Part shown: positions 57,902 through 64,000 of the stretch, piece by piece | Position numbering within the stretch: the first letter of the stretch is position 1 | How the letters are laid out: each line of letters opens with the position of its first letter | DNA from: Siphonodentalium dalli | Lineage: Eukaryota; Mollusca; Scaphopoda; Gadilida; Siphonodentaliidae | Direction: 5' to 3' | Assembly (NCBI GenBank): GCA_032622095.1 | Contig: CP136061.1 | Coordinates: 98,205,345 to 98,269,344, forward strand | Length of the DNA stretch: 64,000 nt | The notes under the pieces: generated by a model | Seen by the model: only the letters and a program-made list of their open reading frames with translations | The model's database searches: none | Told to the model about the DNA's origin: nothing | Position numbers and translations under genes: made by a program

Positions 57902-58516
57902 TTGAATATAATGCACGGGTACGATTTATGCGGAAAGATATTATCAACGAACTACAATCTAGAAAGACATAAGAATAGTAGACACGGAGTTATGTCAAGA
58001 ACGAAGAGCGATGTATTCGAGCGATACGAAGACCCTGCTTATGACCGAGAAACGGTTCTAAATTCGGACGAAGATGAACTGGAAACGTTATCAGATAAAG
58101 TCGCGGGTAGTAGAGCGGTAATCGACATTAAGAAAGCTGTGCGATGTTCAGGCGAGATGAACACATTCAAAAGTATGTTGAAAGGCACCATCGATGATGC
58201 GGAAGCGGTGAAAGCGGTGTCTGATAAGTTTGATCAACTGATGGAAAAAGAGGGCATGTCGGAAGAAGAGGCTGCGGAAAAAGCTCAACGAGAATGCATC
58301 GACGCAGAGTTTGATCTCTTTCTCAAAAGTTACAGACGGTTGATAGAATACCAGCATCGATTGAAAACATCCCGCATACATAACAATATCATGAAGAAAT
58401 GGTCAAGCTGACCAAACACGGATATAATAATGAATGGGCTGCGGATGAAGCAATGAGAAAATATCAAGAAACTCCTAGAAATAAATCTGACGGTTGAAGA
58501 TTCAGACAATGATTAA
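57902..58516 (+). pseudogene. Partial copy of the zinc-finger ATPase C-terminal region
   Basis: The frame of about 169 codons begins with a finger missing its first Cys (YDLCGKILSTNYNLERHKNS and a final His). An acidic segment follows, then two helical blocks (FDQLMEKEGMSEEEAAEKAQ) that resemble residues 390-560 of the ATPase at 784-2508 in order and character. After the stop at 58409-58411 the similarity goes on in another frame (LTKHGYNNEWAADEAMRKY, compare EKYMKNGFEDRDAVKMSILK). It closes with an acidic EDSDND tail at 58514-58516. The P-loop domain is absent. The Ty3/gypsy remnant abuts its left end and may have removed it. Confidence 0.6.
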
Positions 58517-60447
58517 ATTTCAATAAACTTCATCAAAATGTTATTCTCGTCTTCGTCATATATTCATATTTGAGTGGGAGAGAAGATGGATGAGAAATAT
58601 ATAAATATTAATATTAAATATTGTTCTGTGTCCTTTTAACCTTCACCCGCTGCGCGTGTCTCGTGTTTCTGTAACATTCATTCATAATGAGTACATTGTC
58701 TCTCTTTAGAGTGCATTCTGTTCCTTTAATATTCACACACCAATATTGTATCCTTTTAACTTCCACATGTCGAGATTGTCCAAAAGAGCACCTTATTATC
58801 AATGTCATTCTTTGAATGGTTTATGTACAATGAGGGCATTAGGTCCATAGAAATACGTATACAAAAGCCCCCAAGTAAGACTATATAGGGCCATAGAAAA
58901 TAGATATACAAAGGGTTCCGAAGTTAAGACTATAGGGCCATTGAAAATACGCGGACAAAGAGGGCTATGTAAGACAATGGGGGGGGGGGGGCTTTATCTA
59001 GAACATTCCATAAACAGGCACCTGTTAGTGTGGGCAGAATTGATTATATTTCTCTTGATAAATTAGTAGGAGACCAATAAGGTGGAGCTTCATTAATTAA
59101 TTATAGTGTAGGTAGTTAGGGACACAAAATGCTCGGATCGATAGAAGTCGGATAAAAGCGCCATTCATTAGTATCTTGTAGGACAGCATCTCTAGTCTAG
59201 GAATTTTCTCAAGAACCAACTTTTTGACTGACGTAGAACTGAAAATTCAAGATGGTGTCCAAGATGGCCGTCGGTTTCTACGATGGCACACCTAATAGAT
59301 TTGCTTCTCGATTTGATATGGTAAACATAACGAATTCCACCACATTATCTAATAATGGTGTTATAGAATAACAACCGCGACTTTTAATTGAAAAAATGGC
59401 TACAATTATTCAAGATGGATGCCAAACTGGCGACCGAAACATAAGAAATTGGGTTTTTGCTTATTTTTTATTAAATACTTTACAATTTTCGAGATAATAT
59501 AAGATAATTTATCAACTATATGTTCATTATTCGATGGGATAACTTCCGTGGAAGGGTTGTGCACATTAAAGGTGAAGTAGTATTGTTCGTTCTGGTAGAA
59601 ATGTGAGGTAGAATATGTGCTATATAAAAAGAATGAAATTATTCTCAGACTGTGTTTCATTCTTTTGATGCTTAACAACCAACCGTGAATAACACCGATG
59701 TTATCAATTCTATTTGCGACACTACATTATGGTTGGATAAATTGAATACAACTGTGTATGTCGAGATGTTTACAAATTAAAAATTTAGTTGTGGATTTAC
59801 CACGAATTTAGGAATCACTAAACGACAGACCCCATATTCATCAAACTCAATTTGGTTCTAAAAAAACAAGAACATATGGAACGTATTCTGCAACATATCT
59901 TCATCATGAGGCCTCGTATTCAAATTACCAATACTTTAATTTAGTGATTTTATGTCCAATTATACACAAACTGATTGAAAAGTATACTCGAAAAAATATT
60001 TAAGTTCGGATTAAGAAATAATATTATTTCCTTGTATCATATATTTTTCTCAATTATTCCAGCAACAGAACATGAAACAATCATGCGAATAACCCTGATT
60101 CAATAGTATATACATTAGTGCAATGTATTGCATATATATGCATATGTATAATTTTGTATGTTATATTGTTGCTGGGATATAATCCAGGGGGGGGGGCTAT
60201 GTGGTGTGAAGATGGGATCAGTAAATATGAAAATACACTTTGTTTTAATAAATTAAACAATTCATTACTCACAACCACATCTACACAACTACGTACATGG
60301 AAGTTTGCTTTTTGAACATTTGCACCTGGAACAAACCGATTTGCAAACACATTTAATCAATTATGTTCACACTCTAGCCACTTCTGTGGTTGTCATCCAT
60401 GCATGAACAAACGAATCGTTAATTAATTTCCACCAGAAAGAGATCAC
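58517..60447. other. No gene recognised
   Basis: Contains a poly-G tract (58979-58991), a repeated tatagggcca phrase near 58885-58940, and caagatgg phrases near 59245-59270. The reverse-strand frames at 59406-59678 and 60081-60350 have no domain. Confidence 0.45.
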
Positions 60448-61149
60448 GTTGGGAAAACACTTTTTCACCAGAATCAATTCTATCACACTTCCGATTCCGT
60501 CTCCATCAAATTAAGTTCCGACTCTTTCGCGGTTTGTTAAAACTATTCGAAGTTTCCATAGACTGTTTGTACACTGACTGTCAATACAGAAAGTATTCTT
60601 CAATAACAATCGATAAATAAAGTCGTTGTACGTGCAAAATTGGCTGCTTGTGGTGCACATTTAGAGACGTGCATTTGTGTATATTTCTCACGAAAATTAA
60701 GCAGCAGTTTGATGCTCAGATTTTCAGTCTTATCACATTTAATTTGGGCTGGAACTTGTCAGGTTTTATAATCGAAAATGTGGTTATTATAGTAATCTGG
60801 TGTTCGATAATACAGTGATACATGTTCCAGCCCAACTAAAAGGGTAAAGGCCGATAAACTTATCAAATTGTTGCTTAATTTAAATAGGAAATGCAGAAAA
60901 ACGCATTATGCCTCTAAGTGTGCAAAAAAATAGCTGATTTCGCATTGTTATCATTAATAAGCACAAGCAAAAACCTAATCTACGGATATTTGTTTAGAAA
61001 ATAGATATGTTTTAACCTTTAGTGTATAAATGGCGGTCAAAACTTTGAAAATATTTCTTTTAAATCGCGAAAGAGTCGGGACTTAATAAGATAGAGACAG
61101 AACCGGAAAGGCGATAGAATCGATTCTTGTGAAACAGTTTTCCCCAAGT
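60448..61149. mobile_element. Short foldback element, about 0.7 kb
   Basis: The left arm gttgggaaaac...ccagaatcaattctatc and ccgactctttcgcg is inverted at the right (cgcgaaagagtcggg, gatagaatcgattcttgtga, gttttccccaag). The arms continue inward to gggctggaac...gttccagccc around 60750-60835, so most of the element can fold back. Non-coding. Confidence 0.75.
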
Positions 61150-61191
61150 GAGTCAGATGCTGGGAACTTTGCATCTATTAAGGGGCTTCCA

Positions 61192-63091
61192 GTCGGTATG
61201 CGGCTGATACGGACCCTGGCTCATACGTACCCTGGCTGATACGGACCACATGCTGATACGGACCCTGGCTCTTACGGACCCCGGTTCATACTAACTCTCA
61301 ATTAAAATATGCAATTTTGATTATGTTTTACTTTTCTAAACTCATGCTTGCAATTTTTACTTTCCAGATCTAAAGTATATCTATTAATTCAAATTTAACA
61401 TATACTTACGATTGTCTTATCACAAGGTATAACTGTGATCATTTCGGTGATGTTCTGACTTAGAAAACATTAATTGTATCGTGTGCATGCCTGATCGGTA
61501 ATTATATCGTTGTATAAACACGCGCGTGTGATTTCTTTATATCATTGTATAAACAGACACGCGGTGATGAATGGTCAGTCATTGGTGATCAGTATCATGA
61601 ATGGACAGAGATTGATTTGTTCTGAAAACATGTTTGTAAAAATACATCTGGTATATATATTGTATGCCTCCAATGTGGAGAAGAATATTTATAAAATGGT
61701 TATCATATATGCATGATTGCCACAAAAACTAATAGATATACACAAGGAACTGTATTCTTATTGTTTTTAAAACAAGCATGACACACGGTATTGTTTACAT
61801 ACTGTAAAATATTGTCAAATTGAATGTTGTGTCGATCAATGTGTGCTTCCCGACTGAATAAATCTGGTAGTACCTAAATGTTCGCAAGCGTATTCAATTC
61901 AAAAGAAAAGAAACGAAGACACTACATGGGGATTTGGTATAACGCTCTTATGTGTAATTCAAATATTAAACAGTTTTACTTTACACCTGATAAACATGAT
62001 ATTGCAAGCTGATCCATCTAATGGAAGACAAAAGACAAGACGCTGTCAGTATCGATACAAAATCTGGCTAAGTGTTCCCGATATATTTCGTCGTTGTAGC
62101 GGTCTTTGGTTTTTCCTATATATCCGAAGAAAATAAGTGTCTGCATGAAATATTCAGGAATGATTGTGTAATATTTGCCATAAAGAACGCCCAAATGGTA
62201 ACACATTTAAAAATCTATATGTTATTGAGTTGTTGGTACATGACTCTCCTTCGATTTGAAGCAAAGCATTGTCCCCACATCTCTTATCTACCAGAATCGT
62301 TTCACGTGAATCTCGTCCCATCAAGAACCCATGAGAAGTTAGCGACACTTGGGAAGCTTGACTGTCTGTTAAAGCAAACCCAACAAACGCTCTTCAGCGG
62401 AATTACAACATCCAAAAGTGGGTTGTAGGAGAGGGTCGACGGCCCTTTCAAATCTTCCCGCGTATCATCCCAAACTCCAAACTTGCCTGACTGGCATAAT
62501 TCATTTTTAATTCCACAATGTCTAACTGTATTTCATGTGGATATATCAGTCGGCTTTTCAGGAGGTTAGTGGCTGCATTGAACCTGAATGTTCCAGTATT
62601 ATTTCTATGTGATTATAAATTGACATTTTGGTAATTTCATTTATAATTCCTGTGGTGATCTGAATGAGGTTTCTGAAGGGAAGATGCGTCGGCGATATAT
62701 ATGAGAGGAAAACGAGGGAGGCGACCGGGAAGTTGACATTCTTGTGGACAGACTACTCGTCAATGTGGATTACTGCCAACAGGTTGTTGAACGAAGTCCC
62801 CAAGCTGTACGCACCAGTATAAATAATAAATCGTCTGGTGGAACGTTGTTACACTTTTGTTGTGCCTCATTATATTCAATTTTTTTAATTTTAGTATGTA
62901 TGTTGCCAGTATTTTAATTTATTTAAATAAAGTAAAATATAAATAAAACTGTGGTCCGTATAAGCCAGGGTCCGTATAAGCCGGGAGTCCGTAAGAGCCG
63001 GGGTCCATATCAGCCGGTGGTCCGTATGAGTCAGTGTCCGTAAGAGCCAGGGTCCGTGTCTGCCGACATTCATTACAGTCCATATACCGAC
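61192..63091. mobile_element. Inverted-repeat element with ends made of short tandem units
   Basis: The left arm (61192-61295) is five or so copies of ctgatacggaccctgg/ctcatacg. The right arm (62950-63091) is the inverse (gtccgtataagccagggtcc and variants). The outermost gtcggtat is matched by ataccgac. The 1.65-kb interior has no recognised gene. The frame of 118 codons at 62072-62428 is unrecognised. Confidence 0.75.
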
Positions 63092-64000
63092 CTAATATAT
63101 ACTAGTAGCACGATTTCTTTGGCGGTAACTGTTCGTGTGCACGATATTTGCTGAATATTTCATTTCTAGCTTCATTAAATGAGGCCAAGTTCGCAGATTT
63201 GACATACACAATCACGACGAAATGCTAAATACACTCAAATGGTGATGATGGAACATCAAGTACCACAAAAGGATTCCTCGTAATTGACATCAAGCATTCT
63301 GTTAGCTCTCCATGATATCAGGAGTGTTATTGTGTGGTTTAAGGATATCACAAGTGGGGCCATTCGAGTCAGTGGTGTATAGAGATGATAGGGACACAAC
63401 AAATGTATATGTTTAGTGTCATTTTCCACCAGATTGATACATATTCTTCTCCTTGATATTAGGAATCTTATCGTGTGATTTAGATACACCAAATTAGTGC
63501 CCTATGGGGACCTTAAATTTTATACAAATTTGTATACTCGCCAATTTCACCAATTTCATATATATGCATCTCTATAACTCTAATGAGCCTTAGTGTGTGC
63601 AGCTTGAGTCCGAAATAGGGACGGGAGGGTCACCAAAACTGATACAAAATATTTTTAGTACCAATTACCATCAAATTCAGACACGTTCTTCTCAAATGAT
63701 ACAAGAAATCAAATCGTGCTGTCTGTCTGTCTTTCTGTCTGTCTGTGTGCGTTCTATATATAACTTCACGCGGTACAATCGAGATGGCACCAAGGCGTTC
63801 TAAGGGATGTAAGTTCATGTAACTTTTTACAAGGAAGTTAATGGTGCGGGTTTAATTTTCTAAAATGACGCTGTTGGTGTCAGGGGGAGAAAAGGGGGAG
63901 GTCGGCAACATAAAAAAAATATGGTGAAATAGTTTTGTCGCCTATGTCAATGCAATTATGAGTGATTTCAATATGCACACTCTATTGTATAGGTAACAAA
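63092..64000. other. Diverged repeats, no gene recognised
   Basis: Two or three units of about 130-150 bases recur at 63255-63700: tgatatcaggagtgttattg versus tgatattaggaatcttatcg, ttccaccagattgatacata versus taccatcaaattcagacacg. They are followed by a (ctgt)n tract at 63720-63748. The layout (monomers plus a gtct tract) resembles the non-autonomous Helitrons, but no hairpin/CTAG end was identified. Confidence 0.4.

Noticed and set aside
57902-58516. Plus-strand frame first read as an intact small finger protein
   Set aside because: The first Cys of the finger is missing and similarity to the ATPase tail continues past its stop in another frame, so it is a broken fragment.
62072-62428. Plus-strand frame of 118 codons with hydrophobic start
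   Set aside because: No recognised domain; lies inside an inverted-repeat element; unsupported.
1-64000. tRNA and rRNA genes
   Set aside because: No stretch with convincing tRNA boxes and cloverleaf or rRNA similarity was noticed by eye; a tRNA or rRNA model search would be needed to exclude them fully.

Overview
This looks like nuclear DNA of an invertebrate animal. The DNA is AT-rich and mostly non-coding, its few host-like coding pieces are spliced exons of C-type lectin-like proteins, and most of it is transposable elements of several classes. The mix (Helitrons, piggyBac-type MITEs, a LINE, Ty3/gypsy, Polinton-like viral genes, long foldback elements, secreted lectins) fits a marine lophotrochozoan, for example a mollusc. 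That assignment is inference; nothing in the window names the species.

Layout. 0-3 kb: an intact minus-strand gene for a zinc-finger / P-loop ATPase resembling viral packaging ATPases, with a small basic protein gene upstream of it. 3-10 kb: two large foldback elements, then a 44-bp satellite. 12.8-17.3 kb: a piggyBac-type MITE and three Helitron-like elements. 17.4-17.6 kb: a nested palindrome that can fold as a three-way junction. 18.5-20.4 kb: two adjacent exons of a C-type lectin-like gene. 22.3-25.1 kb: a decayed non-LTR retrotransposon. 30.1-31.6 kb: a decayed block of Polinton/adintovirus-type genes (CCHC protein, adenain-like protease, double-jelly-roll capsid protein). 32.4-33.3 kb and 34.15-45.66 kb: Helitron elements arranged head to tail. 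The second array contains an 8.55-kb potentially autonomous Helitron (coiled-coil/N domain, HUH Rep, Pif1-type helicase) broken by one nonsense codon and one frameshift. 46.2-48.6 kb: a long inverted-repeat element inside a degenerate tandem array. 52.5-53.6 kb: a piggyBac-type MITE, a second MITE and a C-type lectin terminal exon, packed together. 55.9-58.5 kb: a Ty3/gypsy remnant abutting a second, broken copy of the zinc-finger ATPase C-terminal region. 60.4-63.1 kb: two more inverted-repeat elements.

The most notable structure is the Helitron concatemer. At least seven elements on one strand join as ...CTAG|TC..., with no intervening host DNA at most joints, which is what rolling-circle transposition would be expected to leave. 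Several element families with unrelated internal monomers share the same 3' design (GC-rich hairpin, about 7-10 nt, CTAG). All calls come from reading the sequence and given translations; no database search was done.
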